29,037 nucleotides of DNA. Origin: a virus. Every line of letters begins with the position of its first letter. The stretch's first letter is position 1. Positions 12,101 to 18,328 of the stretch are shown in pieces. Location of the stretch: positions 1 through 29,037 of the IMG/VR virus record IMGVR_UViG_3300037189_007701. One strand, 5' to 3'. Made by a program: the position numbers and the translations under genes. The notes beneath the pieces are model-generated. The model ran no database searches. It saw only the letters and a program-made list of their open reading frames with translations, and was not told where the DNA came from.

Positions 12101-14967
12101 TACAAGAAGGCAATCCGTACAGCACCATACCGGCTAGCATTTTACGTAAATTTGCTGATAGTTTGTCTGGCATAGATGTTGTAGGTAATCCTGTACCAGA
12201 TCCCGCACTAATACCAAGCCAACGATATGGCATTGATATACGTCCAAGACAAACCATGATCATGGATAGAACAACTGCACTATCTAACTACTTGACTTTG
12301 ATTAATCAATATCTAATCAACTACCCTGTAGTGGCTAGCAAGGTGTTAACTACATTAAACAGTAATGAGCCGGCGCCGGGTGTAGATTCCGGAGAATACG
12401 ATCTTGTTATTGACACAGTAGATCAATTAAATTACATCAACACCACTGACAAGCCAGCTGGTTACAAAGTATTAATTAATTCTGATATAACACAATTGGG
12501 TAAATGGTCAATTTATTCCTGGACTGGTTCTACTTGGATTCTTGCCACCCGCACAGATAATACAGCCTGGGTGCAAAACTATAAAACAAACTTGTATTGG
12601 GATTACGCTGACTATTACGACTACAGCGCATACGACCCAACACAAATAACAGAAATAACAGTGGCTAACCGTTTAGAGTTAGGCAAACTAACACTGGTGG
12701 CAGGTCAACACATTAAAGTATTAGACAACGGAAATAATCAATTTGAAGTTTATCTAGTAGACAGCACGCTTAATCTTTTTTTAGTTGGCATTCAAAACGG
12801 CACTATACAGATTAAAACTACTGCAATTCCAGGCAAAGAGCTACGTCAAATTTTACTGGCCATGCAGACTGAAATATTTGTTGATGATATTGCCAGTGAG
12901 TATAACATTATTTTCTTTGCCATGATCAAATATATTTTAACTGAGCAAAAAAATCTTGACTGGGTATTTAAAACCAGCTTCATTGGCGCCACACAACAGA
13001 TTCGTAAGTTAAGACAGTTTCCTGCTTACATTCCAGATAATCAAAACTTCTACTTGGACTATATCAATGAAGTTAAACCATATCGTACAGTGGTTCGAGA
13101 ATTTGTAGTTGATTACGTTGGCGACGATATTTTTGCCGGTGATGCAACTGACTTTGACTTGCCACCGTATTATGACGTCAGTCTTGCGATCTACCGTAGT
13201 CCAAATGGTAGCGTAAGCACAGATGCAGCAAAACTTAACACTGGCATTTATTCTCAATGGACTAATAATTACAAGTATCAAGTAACCAATATTATAGTAG
13301 AAACGTCCGGCACGGGTTATGTAACTCCACCACAAATTGTTATCACCGGAGGTGGTGGTACCGGAGCAACCGCATACTCTGTACTCAACGCCGCGGGCGG
13401 AGTAGCCTCGATTGTATTAACTGATCCGGGGTCGGGGTATACCAGTACGCCAACTGTGACTATTAACGGAACAGGTTCTGACGCAAGTGCAAGTGTGGTG
13501 TTACGCAACGTCTACGATAGCAACACCACAGGACATAACCTTGTCAGAAGCATTGAAACCAAAGTTAAATTTGATCGTGTAAACTATACCAATCCAAATA
13601 CATTCTTGTCATGGAGTACAGTTACCACGGCCAATGTTGGACAGACTATTGCGGCAGATACTATCATAAACATTGAAAACAACCTGTACAAGTTAGTTAC
13701 ACCATATGTCATTGATTCGGCGGTAACTTTTCCAATTGCCAATGTTACTCCAATTTCTATAGCGGACTTTAACAATGCCAATGATAGAATTGCAGCATAC
13801 TCCCCTGGCATCAATCTTAAAAACATTGGGGAAGGATTGGATTATCCGGGTATTCAAATTGATGGCAATACTTATGTTGGCACATACAACGACACCAATG
13901 TACAAAACTATTACACCAGTAATGTTGGTATCAATCCAAGTGATATTATCATTGACGGCGGCGCCTATGTTGATCGCTACAGTAGTCATGCACCGGAGGA
14001 ACTTGTTCCAGGACGTATGTATGATGCTTTAAACATTACAGTATATGATACTAATAATCTTGGCATCAGAATTTTTAATGATATGAATTTACAGCCTAGT
14101 TATTATAGAATTGCTGGCGCAAATACAACTGAATTGAGCGCAAATTTAAATCTATTAGACAGTAATGTTTACGTTATAAATGCAAGCGTGTTGCCAGAAC
14201 CCAATCCGTCTAATGCTGTTCCTGGCGTGGTATTCATCAACGGCGAAAAGATTACATATTATGTTCGCGATACTGTAAACAACCGTCTGGGACAGATACG
14301 TCGTAGTGTTGACGGAACCGGCGCCATGAATATACACCTGACAGGTACTCGTGTAATTGATTCTAGTATACAACAACAGATTCCGCGGAGTGTGGTTAAT
14401 CCGTTAACGCTGACAGCCAATACCGGCTTTAAGGTAACAGATACAACCTATGTCACTTTGGGATTAAACCTAACCGGTAATATCACTGGCAACATTGGTG
14501 ACATTATTCAACAGATTAATGCTAATACAAATTCCATAGTTGGAACCTTTAGACTATTGCAAACAGTAAGTAATGTAAAAGTCATTCCTGTTTCATTATT
14601 GTCTGGCACTATAACAGGATTAGGAGATGTGTTTGACAGCGCACTAGGATTTGATGTAACCGGCTTTGATAACACTATCAGCCCAATCTACATTCTAGAC
14701 CCAATTACCCAGGCTAACCTTGCCACAGGATCCTATGTGATTAGCCCATACGTTTTGGCTAACCCCACCGGCAATCCGCGCAAGATAAACATAAATGGAA
14801 CAATTTACCTGGAGCCGCAGACTCGGGTAGACAACGGCAACGTTTTGTACAGTCCAGGCGCCGGTCTGCCTAGTGATGGCACAGGCCTAATCAACAGCAC
14901 AACAACAGCAGCTGAATTCTTAAAAGCGTCAAGAAGCTTTAACGTGCCACCAGGAACTACACCATGA
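3190..14967 (+). CDS. Giant gp7-like baseplate/tail structural protein (3925 aa)
   Basis: This is a very large virion protein, placed where gp7-like wedge proteins follow gp6 in T4-like phages; T4 gp7 is 1032 residues, so this one is almost four times longer. The N-terminus (FLPPVFRTPTNQRFLGAT, then YVGRRFSPTYK, YQLEPSVVV and FVNYYNYYWLPNGP) recalls a family of marine myovirus baseplate proteins. Residues about 155-264 form a beta-rich domain with LARGGSYTFNINQPG and FWIQSSPGT motifs. Inserted modules include a GTTDFTSFGA unit (588-622), a carbohydrate-module-like unit (1838-1881), an FG-GAP-like propeller (about 2276-2724) and a GSGYT repeat (about 3369-3437). Conserved tail motifs are TPWEMLGFFDRPVWWIDRYG (about 1324-1343), FYLDYINEVKPYRT (about 3287-3300) and the C-terminal INGEKITYYV...RRSVDGTGA. 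AGGA at 3178-3181 is its ribosome site. The gp7 link is inferred from order and family resemblance; the virion role is more secure. Confidence 0.72.
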   Translation: MALSNTIEFLPPVFRTPTNQRFLGATVDQLFTDPVVIPMNGYVGRRFSPTYKINDNYIPELTGQRQNYQLEPSVVVKDNNKNILFNTGYIDLINSVANNNGYVDNHQRLFSAKSYSYDGHFDYDKFVNYYNYYWLPNGPAAVPIVTNEVPYTKSFTVTRNTTAGGYNFTGVGSQPNSQLTLARGGSYTFNINQPGIKFWIQSSPGTLGKDANLPTVSTRQVFGVKNNGIDQGVITFKVPLLDSQNFYTAMPIVATVDAAVTFKYTDIQNRLLSEFLAEFPTGLDGISNSVALQGSTFAFIDQLDNANDWTTPSIPAGSITTDTNSYAPGTIVSRTSRVHGWRVSLIPTVTVAGNDYVIQISSSIPATTKQKIFVRSGKTYASNQFWINNNLTYQPVPTITATKDYLYYQDSENPEFYGQIKLVNNSNSKVDVDKDILGQIGYTSPNGVIFTNGLKIYFDRYVTPASYANKEYYVEGVGRGISLTPVDLLIVPETFGLSIDTLPDYLTINRASRDCNPWTRSNRWFHKDVVLATANYNNTETDYGPNLPGRRPILEFDSNIQLFNFGRQAKASITYITREKSAQTLTLGGHYNILSVGTTDFTSFGAATNAVGVTFIATRNGTAQDGTGTTTTDAFNDYKGKVTASIDGYDLQNNDRIVFSQDYDTTILNQIFKVVIEKINNSNYITLVPTDDTPVLAGENLLVTSGDRQGETWRFDGTSWYQCQVKTSANQEPLFDLIDADGYSFSDITRYPDTTFAGSRLFGYARGTGTADPMLGFPLKYQNFNNIGDIAFYNYYDFQFDSIGASTPATFTYTDNLTTKTINLNSGFVAQSPSLEKTQYSNNWIETVEPSAQYQIFTKFYDGTVITINEAQHAFVQVDILPGTSATVPHLKVYLNNKLLTPGNDYDLTMYGVYAVVILSSAIVLEIGDKIDVAVFSSAVSQIAYYEVPKNLDYNPLNENFNIVTLGQLRTHYNKLIENTAVTTGNQVPVQDHYLKAQSGTLLQHDAPLVYAMTFLNDPTVNFVNGLNFARKEYTKFKNRFLTLCTTIKNLDYSDPAASVDTILQNINAVKNISFPWFYSDMVPQGKEYTTITYTVLNVRQTNYEINTFFDIAKLSNRAVLVYVNNVQQSIGTDYEFSTLNPTIIFLKSLAINDVITIRDYPNTDGNYIPETPTKLGLYPKSLPQVYVDTTYQTSTEVLRGHDGSLTPTFGDFRDDFLLELELRIYNNIKSDHDKNQMDIFDVLPGRFRTTDYSLEEYNKILSQNFLTWVGNHSIDYISNKTYDVNNAWTWNYSSYGDSVDNSKLQGSWRAIYKYWYDTDTPNLTPWEMLGFFDRPVWWIDRYGVAPYTKGNSLLWEDLEAGYVWNGSNALAYTDSRFIRPNLVDFIPVDSAGNLLNPVQIPLTNIAASGQFSTAYSGADFAVGQQGPTETAWRRSSDYAYAVQLALALTKPATYFATQLDTSRFFNNSVTGQFSNIDNQKIAPSILTVNGNATSGTVQRTSGYINWIADSIKNLGIDPVAKITEYFSNLSVQLNYKVGGFTDTKILTVTAEQTTPGSTSSGVIIPDSNYNVYLNKSVPVRTAVYSAVIVEKTTTGFSVTGYDPSTPFFTIIPSVANNNAASLSVNDVSIKLYQESTNIAQVIPYGTEFATIQQVTDFLISYERYLVSQGFVFTTFDKDLNIQRDWTLSIREFLYWVQQGWSAGTIIVLNPVATKLKLNSVGEVVDEITNITNGSKLLDQNFLSIKSNDFTILRTENALTQNTFDVSTLSGKMITYAKLNLIQYEHVLIFDNVDDFNHIVYIPSQGTRQFRLKFSGYKTGAWTGALSAPGFIYNSPTINEWNSSLDYRLGDIVKYNNFYYTATQDIAASETFNSIVWTQIQKDDILTGLLPNFGLNARQFNTIYDIDNQPINENLQNYSASLIGFRQRQYLTDLGIGIPTQTKFYQGFIKEKGSLNAINALTKATFNNVNGNINVYEEWAFRTGLYGGINNNTYKEFVLDQSIFTTNPISFTSGSDYDAGNIIVVLNGNSTSTDPLTGNTNSNIYTASNLLSTSTTLYTNRVNDVYIRDIPTAGYVNLQDIDYTIFDIDSIAQTTIPIEKIGAGDKIWLAKNEVDEWEILRATETQLAATSLTYTLDSYGLLTFSGRHNFVANDIIVLKDFDTAFDGIYKVESVTNSTSIVITISSANPKFGQVSPLQKLIRALTITGSGIVYGLNSARVDTVTDLINQTPPKGGWTDHDHVWVNSTGQGWGVYTHTVPWHSNATTIISNRSTTNAKFGSVVRINTTNNNIYVGNPGSANVQVFSNTGAYITSIANAHASFGSAIATQGNLLAIGAPTASEVHIYIDNVYTQTLGSAGGNTVVVSEDRQWIYSGNVISNQVKAYTPGTVTYLNIGNLIVSPTLAIGDYITQSNSANYITANGTVVYSSVGNLIALRDVVGTFVSNVGNVQLAGFGNTMIARNGALIANANITSRTTSINYLLAATITGPADSMFGTALETDSIGSKLLISAPNATNTYSQNGNVYVYTRSGTTITLAQTLSSQHKNQSAKFGASLATDSTTANLYVGVPGSLASGNFNGLVERWTLSGSTYVFDQSIFHPNNEVGAFGSSLNVSDDAKLLAVGSQGSASQETTVFDNSYTTIDESTTQFVDYVINSGAVYLFEPLVDPLVTNTKGKYIFTQQLEAQVSSGDQYGYSIDLTRNIIVAGAPGANLSAGQVFLAKNNNASTAWILARQQQPKVDIDSISRTFIYNKSNNNMLAALDFIDPAKGKILNSVSQDIDYQLTKDPALYNQGKKTVSADLYWGPAQVGQVWWDLSTIRYIDYEQDALIYRLNHWGERFPGSSIDVYQWVESRVLPSQYTGSGTPLYADDSAYSTYGYVDTNRAVQIKYYFWVKNIDSAATSAGKNNSIVSITSAIENPQTQGIPYVEVLRNDTLTMYNVNNLLVGQNSVVHIGTTNGETNLIHSEYALVQEGNPYSTIPASILRKFADSLSGIDVVGNPVPDPALIPSQRYGIDIRPRQTMIMDRTTALSNYLTLINQYLINYPVVASKVLTTLNSNEPAPGVDSGEYDLVIDTVDQLNYINTTDKPAGYKVLINSDITQLGKWSIYSWTGSTWILATRTDNTAWVQNYKTNLYWDYADYYDYSAYDPTQITEITVANRLELGKLTLVAGQHIKVLDNGNNQFEVYLVDSTLNLFLVGIQNGTIQIKTTAIPGKELRQILLAMQTEIFVDDIASEYNIIFFAMIKYILTEQKNLDWVFKTSFIGATQQIRKLRQFPAYIPDNQNFYLDYINEVKPYRTVVREFVVDYVGDDIFAGDATDFDLPPYYDVSLAIYRSPNGSVSTDAAKLNTGIYSQWTNNYKYQVTNIIVETSGTGYVTPPQIVITGGGGTGATAYSVLNAAGGVASIVLTDPGSGYTSTPTVTINGTGSDASASVVLRNVYDSNTTGHNLVRSIETKVKFDRVNYTNPNTFLSWSTVTTANVGQTIAADTIINIENNLYKLVTPYVIDSAVTFPIANVTPISIADFNNANDRIAAYSPGINLKNIGEGLDYPGIQIDGNTYVGTYNDTNVQNYYTSNVGINPSDIIIDGGAYVDRYSSHAPEELVPGRMYDALNITVYDTNNLGIRIFNDMNLQPSYYRIAGANTTELSANLNLLDSNVYVINASVLPEPNPSNAVPGVVFINGEKITYYVRDTVNNRLGQIRRSVDGTGAMNIHLTGTRVIDSSIQQQIPRSVVNPLTLTANTGFKVTDTTYVTLGLNLTGNITGNIGDIIQQINANTNSIVGTFRLLQTVSNVKVIPVSLLSGTITGLGDVFDSALGFDVTGFDNTISPIYILDPITQANLATGSYVISPYVLANPTGNPRKININGTIYLEPQTRVDNGNVLYSPGAGLPSDGTGLINSTTTAAEFLKASRSFNVPPGTTP
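4951..5055 (+). other. GTTDFT-type module inside the giant protein
   Basis: Residues about 588-622 of the 3925-residue protein read GGHYNILSVGTTDFTSFGA followed by an N-x-VG-x-x-F-x-A-T stretch and a Gly/Thr-rich tail. This short module recurs in many unrelated phage tail proteins, usually as a mobile beta unit. Its function is unknown. Recognition is from memory of the motif, not from a search. Confidence 0.5.
8701..8830 (+). other. Carbohydrate-binding-like (CBM5/12-style) unit inside the giant protein
   Basis: Residues about 1838-1881 contain W-N-S-S-x-x-Y-R-x-G-D-I-V-K-Y-N-N-F-Y-Y-T-A followed, after a spacer, by VWTQI. The pattern W..y..GD.V.y.g..Y.a....W resembles the small chitin/cellulose-binding CBM5/12 fold, in which exposed aromatics stack on sugar rings. 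It may place a glycan-binding patch on the baseplate. The match is short and the assignment tentative. Confidence 0.4.
10015..11361 (+). repeat. FG-GAP-like beta-propeller repeats inside the giant protein
   Basis: Residues about 2276-2724 hold six units of the form [A/S/Q]-[F/Y]-G-x-[S/A]-[V/I/L] followed about 12-20 residues later by a V/I-G-x-P/Q-G-like turn and a V-x-V/L-[F/Y/W] strand. Units begin near 10015, 10141, 10660, 10831, 10999 and 11257, for example AKFGSVVRI...YVGNPGSANVQVF and DQYGYSIDL...VAGAPGANLSAGQVF. A seventh, degenerate blade may lie between the second and third (SEDRQWIYSGNVISNQVKAY), giving the seven blades of integrin-alpha propellers. Such repeats commonly support cell-surface or protein adhesion. 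Repeat boundaries were set by eye. Confidence 0.55.
13297..13500 (+). repeat. GSGYT-type tandem beta repeat in the giant protein
   Basis: Two tandem units of about 32 residues share the pattern [T/P]-GxGY-x-[T/S]-x-P-x-[V/I]-x-I-x-G-x-G: first SGTGYVTPPQIVITGGGGTG, then PGSGYTSTPTVTINGTGSDA, at about residues 3370-3437. Units of this type are frequent in phage tail and fibre proteins and likely form a short beta-prism or solenoid segment. No specific ligand is known. Confidence 0.5.
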
Positions 14968-15671
14968 TAAATATTGATACACCAAGTTCTAAGAACGAAA
15001 TAACCGAGGAAAAAGCAGTGGAAAACAAACAAAAACATCCAGATGAATCTTCTGGAATCTATATACGCGGACACATCAAGATTTTTGATCCAGAGTCTGG
15101 TGAAGTATTCATTGATAAATCAAATGCTATCCACTATGAAAACTTTAGTATTGCTCTTGCTAGAAGTATTGCGGATAAGAATTCTACCGAAGGCGGTTTT
15201 ATTTACGAAATGCATTTTGGTAACGGTGGCACCAGTGTAGACCCAACCGGTATTATTACATACTTGCCCACAAACACAATAGGGCAAAATGCCAACTTAT
15301 ATAATCCAACTTACTCTAAGATTGTTGATGATACAGTTATTGCTAATCCGAATCCGGCAAACAACAAAATGACAGTAACACACTATCCTGGTACTGTATA
15401 CACTGACATCTTGGTCAGTTGCTTGTTAGACTACGGCGAGCCTGTCAATCAAGAACTGTTCGACAACAGTCAAACTTTAAATGGGCAATACGTATTTGAC
15501 GAACTAGGTCTACGTGGTCGCAGCATTGATGGAACCAGTGGACTAACTAGCACCGGGCTATTGCTAACTCACGTGGTTTTTCATCCAGTGCAAAAATCAC
15601 TGAATAGATTAATTCAAATTGATTATACTGTGCGTATCCAAACATTAACAAATCTCAGTACGATAGGATAA
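14964..15671 (+). CDS. Tail/baseplate-associated structural protein (235 aa)
   Basis: The product is probably a virion protein at the baseplate or fibre base, inferred from its position between the giant baseplate gene and the first fibre gene. After a charged, probably disordered N-terminus of about 30 residues comes a compact domain starting IYIRGHIKIFDPESGEV. It continues with NAIHYENFSIALARSIA (about 54-70) and FIYEMHFGNGGTSVDPTGII (about 79-98), and ends in a strand-rich LLLTHVVFHPVQ...IQIDYTVRIQT segment. I recall the middle motif from other marine phage proteins of unknown function; it does not resemble T4 gp8. The ATG overlaps the preceding stop (ATGA). A GTG at 15018 with a better ribosome site is a possible second start that would keep the whole compact domain. 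Confidence 0.6.
   Translation: MINIDTPSSKNEITEEKAVENKQKHPDESSGIYIRGHIKIFDPESGEVFIDKSNAIHYENFSIALARSIADKNSTEGGFIYEMHFGNGGTSVDPTGIITYLPTNTIGQNANLYNPTYSKIVDDTVIANPNPANNKMTVTHYPGTVYTDILVSCLLDYGEPVNQELFDNSQTLNGQYVFDELGLRGRSIDGTSGLTSTGLLLTHVVFHPVQKSLNRLIQIDYTVRIQTLTNLSTIG
14966..14973 (+). promoter_or_regulatory. Possible internal late promoter (GATAAATA) overlapping a start codon
   Basis: GATAAATA begins at the third base of the ATG that opens the 235-residue gene. A transcript from it would start downstream of that ATG and so miss it. However GAGGA at 15006-15010 stands 7 bases before an in-frame GTG at 15018, which such a transcript could use. The octamer sits in coding sequence, where chance copies are expected in AT-rich DNA, so this is a weak call. 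Confidence 0.25.
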
Positions 15672-15675
15672 TACA

Positions 15676-17334
15676 ATGACATACCCTATTAACAAAACCG
15701 ATGGCACGTTACTAGTAAATCTGCCGGACGGTACAAGAGATACCAGCACCGGACTAACGTTGATCGGTCGCAACTTTCCCAACTACGGCGAGTTGCAAAA
15801 TGAAAATTTTGTTAAATTATTAGAAAATTTTGCCGACGACATTCCGCCAACAGAAAGCAGCATAGCACTAACTCCTCTGGCCGGTACATTATGGTGGGAT
15901 ACCGGCGCCCAAAGATTAAAAATATACAACGGCACAGAGTTTAATTCTGTTAGTCCTCTAGTAGAATCTGCCACAGCTCCTACAGCCAATAATATTGGCG
16001 ATCAGTGGTGGGACACAGTTAATAATCAATTAAAAACTTGGACCGGTGGTGCTTGGCAATTGATTGGCCCGCTATACACTCAAAGTCAAGGCAAGAGTGG
16101 TCCGGTCGTGGAAACACTATTAGACAATACCAATGTTCCACACACAGTGGTCACAGAGTATGTGGATGGACAAGTAATCAGCGTTTCCAGTGTAGATACA
16201 TTTATTTTATTAAGTACAACCTACGGTTTCACTGCAATACAACAAGGTATTAATTTGCCAGGCAATAAAGTTGTGGAAGGCAATGCTTATGTAGGCGGAT
16301 ATAGTACTCTCGGCGCTGATGCTATCGTCAACGGGCAATTAATATTGGCCAGACTCAATGGCACAACACCAGAATCTGGTGCAGCAGTAATTCCGGGAAC
16401 TAACAACATATACGACATTGGATCTGGTACTCAAGCGTTTAGAAATATCTTTACCAGCGGCAACCTAGTACTAACCAATGCCAACTTGTTTGTGTCTGGT
16501 GGTGCATTAATTGCTCAAAATAAAAATTATGGCGGCAATGTAGATGTGTATGTTAATGCCACAGCCAATGGTAATGTTAAAGCAATTAGTATTAGTGGCA
16601 CTGATGGATTAGTATATGTGTCCAATGATCCTACTCAGCCATTGGGGGTTGCTACCAAGCAATATGCAGATGCTGTTGGCACAGCAGCCAATTCTGCGGC
16701 AGCATTTGCGATTGCATCAACCAACTCCAACGTAGCAATACTACAAAATCAATTTAGTAGTAATATAGTGTCGTTGGTCAATAGTTTAGCTGCCAACGTG
16801 GCACGAATTGATGCTACGAATACAAATCAGACTGATAACATAACAAATTTAGGTGCAAGAATTGATGCTGCCAACGTAGCTTCAGACGCAAACGTTACGA
16901 CATTAACTTCAAGCATTAACTCTATTAATAACGCACTTTCAAGTTTTGCTCCGCTAACAGATCCAGCGTTTGGTGGTAATCCTACTGCGCCAACACCGGG
17001 TCCTGGGGATAATACAGTATCTGTTGCAACTACAGGATTTGTAACTGGTGCAGATAATCTTTTAAAAGACGATTATAATTTTAAAATTGATAGTTTAACA
17101 GCGTCTTCTGCAGCCAATTTAGCCCTAGGCCTGGCTACTAAAGCATCGATTGCTAGCCCCACATTTACAGGAGTTCCGAGAGCACCTCGTCCAACAGACG
17201 GAGATAATAGTACTCAGATTGCGACCACTAATTATGTAACACAGGCTATTGCAAATCAAAAGTTTAATTACACAGTTTCTGCTAATTCTCCTACTGGTGG
17301 CAATGATGGTGATTTCTGGTTCCAGATAGGATAA
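15676..17334 (+). CDS. Tail fibre protein A (552 aa)
   Basis: This is a tail fibre subunit, one of three here sharing an N-terminal module. Residues about 1-150 carry the shared pattern: a GLTLIGRNFPNYGE-type strand, an NENFVKLLENFA helix, and two Trp hairpins (LAGTLWWDTGAQRLKIYNG and IGDQWWDTVNNQLKTW), then GPLYTQSQGKSG. The middle has an IYDIGSGTQAFRNIF fibre motif. Residues about 335-420 are Ala/Asn/Thr-rich and look coiled-coil-like, typical of trimeric shafts. The C-terminus has two PTAP...TTGFV / PRAP...TTNYV units, a common fibre repeat, and ends DGDFWFQIG. AGGA at 15665-15668 overlaps the upstream stop region, 7 bases from the ATG. The next gene follows in the same frame immediately after the TAA. 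Confidence 0.75.
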   Translation: MTYPINKTDGTLLVNLPDGTRDTSTGLTLIGRNFPNYGELQNENFVKLLENFADDIPPTESSIALTPLAGTLWWDTGAQRLKIYNGTEFNSVSPLVESATAPTANNIGDQWWDTVNNQLKTWTGGAWQLIGPLYTQSQGKSGPVVETLLDNTNVPHTVVTEYVDGQVISVSSVDTFILLSTTYGFTAIQQGINLPGNKVVEGNAYVGGYSTLGADAIVNGQLILARLNGTTPESGAAVIPGTNNIYDIGSGTQAFRNIFTSGNLVLTNANLFVSGGALIAQNKNYGGNVDVYVNATANGNVKAISISGTDGLVYVSNDPTQPLGVATKQYADAVGTAANSAAAFAIASTNSNVAILQNQFSSNIVSLVNSLAANVARIDATNTNQTDNITNLGARIDAANVASDANVTTLTSSINSINNALSSFAPLTDPAFGGNPTAPTPGPGDNTVSVATTGFVTGADNLLKDDYNFKIDSLTASSAANLALGLATKASIASPTFTGVPRAPRPTDGDNSTQIATTNYVTQAIANQKFNYTVSANSPTGGNDGDFWFQIG

Positions 17335-17337
17335 TTG

Positions 17338-18288
17338 ATGTCGGCTCGCGGAATATTTGTCAAGCGAAATGGCACCTGGCAAGCAGTTACCAACCCAGCG
17401 GTTAAACAAGGCGGATCTTGGACTGGTGTTAATGCTGGCTATGTAAAGAAAAATGGGGTATGGGAACAATTTTATCCACCTAATGTTATCGCAAAAATAC
17501 TTGTTGTTGCCGGTGGTGGTGGTGGTGGCATAGGCTATGGCTACGAAGGTGGTGGCGGTGGCGGTGGCGGTGGAGTAGTATATAAAGACAATATTGTATT
17601 ATCGACTATAACTGGTTCAAAATATACCGCAGTGATTGGCAGCGGTGGTGTCTCAAATTCCAATGGTAGTCCTAGCAGATTCCAGGGTCTAACTGAAGCA
17701 GTTGGTGGGGGCAGCGGCGGCTGGGGAACAAATAGCCAAACTGCTGGCAATGGTGGAAGCGGTGGTGGTGGTTGTGGTTATGTATCTACACGTCCTGGCG
17801 GAAACGGGGTTCCCGGGCAGGGCAACCCCGGTGGTGTTGGTGTTTGGCAAGGGTTTGGCGCTGGTGGCGGTGGTGGTGGTGGCGGTTTTGCCGGAGCAGG
17901 CGCAGGATCAAATGGTAATGCCGGAGGAGCAGGCGGCTCAGGATCACAATTATTAGGATTTGCTGTAGCAGGTGGTGGTGGTGGCGGGTACGGAAATCAA
18001 GGATCCAGTGGTACTGGCCCCGGCGGACCGGGCGGTGGTGGAGGAGGCGGAGCTGGCAACGGCGGTGATGCTACGGCAAATACCGGTGGTGGTGGCGGTG
18101 GCGGATTGCACGGCGGGCAAACTGCCGGAGGAAGTGGCGGATCTGGTGTGGTGGTGGTGCAGTATCCGGCTGCACGAGCATTTTTTACAGGCGGCACAAT
18201 TACCATTAATAATAGCATGGTAACCCATGTTTTTACTACAACCGGCGTTTTAGAGGCAATTACAACAATCAACACCAGTTTAGCATAG
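17338..18288 (+). CDS. Glycine-rich tail tip/adhesin-like protein (316 aa)
   Basis: The protein is likely a receptor-binding or fibre-tip component. It opens with three short V-K-x-x-G-x-W units (VKRNGTWQAV, VKQGGSWTGV, VKKNGVWEQF), then from about residue 54 a long Gly-rich region with many runs of 4-8 glycines. It ends in a conserved strand segment, GGSGVVVVQYPAARAFFTGG...VTHVFTTTGV, usual for phage glycine-rich domains. Glycine runs of this kind form polyglycine-II sandwiches in the T-even phage gp38 adhesins; extension to this protein is inference. I prefer ATG 17338, six bases after AGGA (17328-17331), over TTG 17335. It lies in frame with the upstream fibre gene, separated only by TAA and TTG. 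Confidence 0.65.
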   Translation: MSARGIFVKRNGTWQAVTNPAVKQGGSWTGVNAGYVKKNGVWEQFYPPNVIAKILVVAGGGGGGIGYGYEGGGGGGGGGVVYKDNIVLSTITGSKYTAVIGSGGVSNSNGSPSRFQGLTEAVGGGSGGWGTNSQTAGNGGSGGGGCGYVSTRPGGNGVPGQGNPGGVGVWQGFGAGGGGGGGGFAGAGAGSNGNAGGAGGSGSQLLGFAVAGGGGGGYGNQGSSGTGPGGPGGGGGGGAGNGGDATANTGGGGGGGLHGGQTAGGSGGSGVVVVQYPAARAFFTGGTITINNSMVTHVFTTTGVLEAITTINTSLA

Positions 18289-18295
18289 GGCTACG

Positions 18296-18303
18296 AATAA
18301 ATA
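18296..18303 (+). promoter_or_regulatory. T4-like late promoter element (AATAAATA)
   Basis: AATAAATA sits in the 40-base gap between the glycine-rich gene and fibre gene B and ends 25 bases before the ATG at 18329. It is an exact NATAAATA match in one of the few non-coding gaps, and the downstream gene is a virion gene, which fits late expression. The following A-rich leader lacks a strong Shine-Dalgarno sequence. Confidence 0.55.
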
Positions 18304-18328
18304 AGTTAATATAAGAAAATAAAAAAAT

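Noticed and set aside
17541-18275. Several open frames on both strands across the glycine-rich gene
   Set aside because: GGN codon runs lack stops in other frames; proline- or valine-rich products are artefacts of composition.
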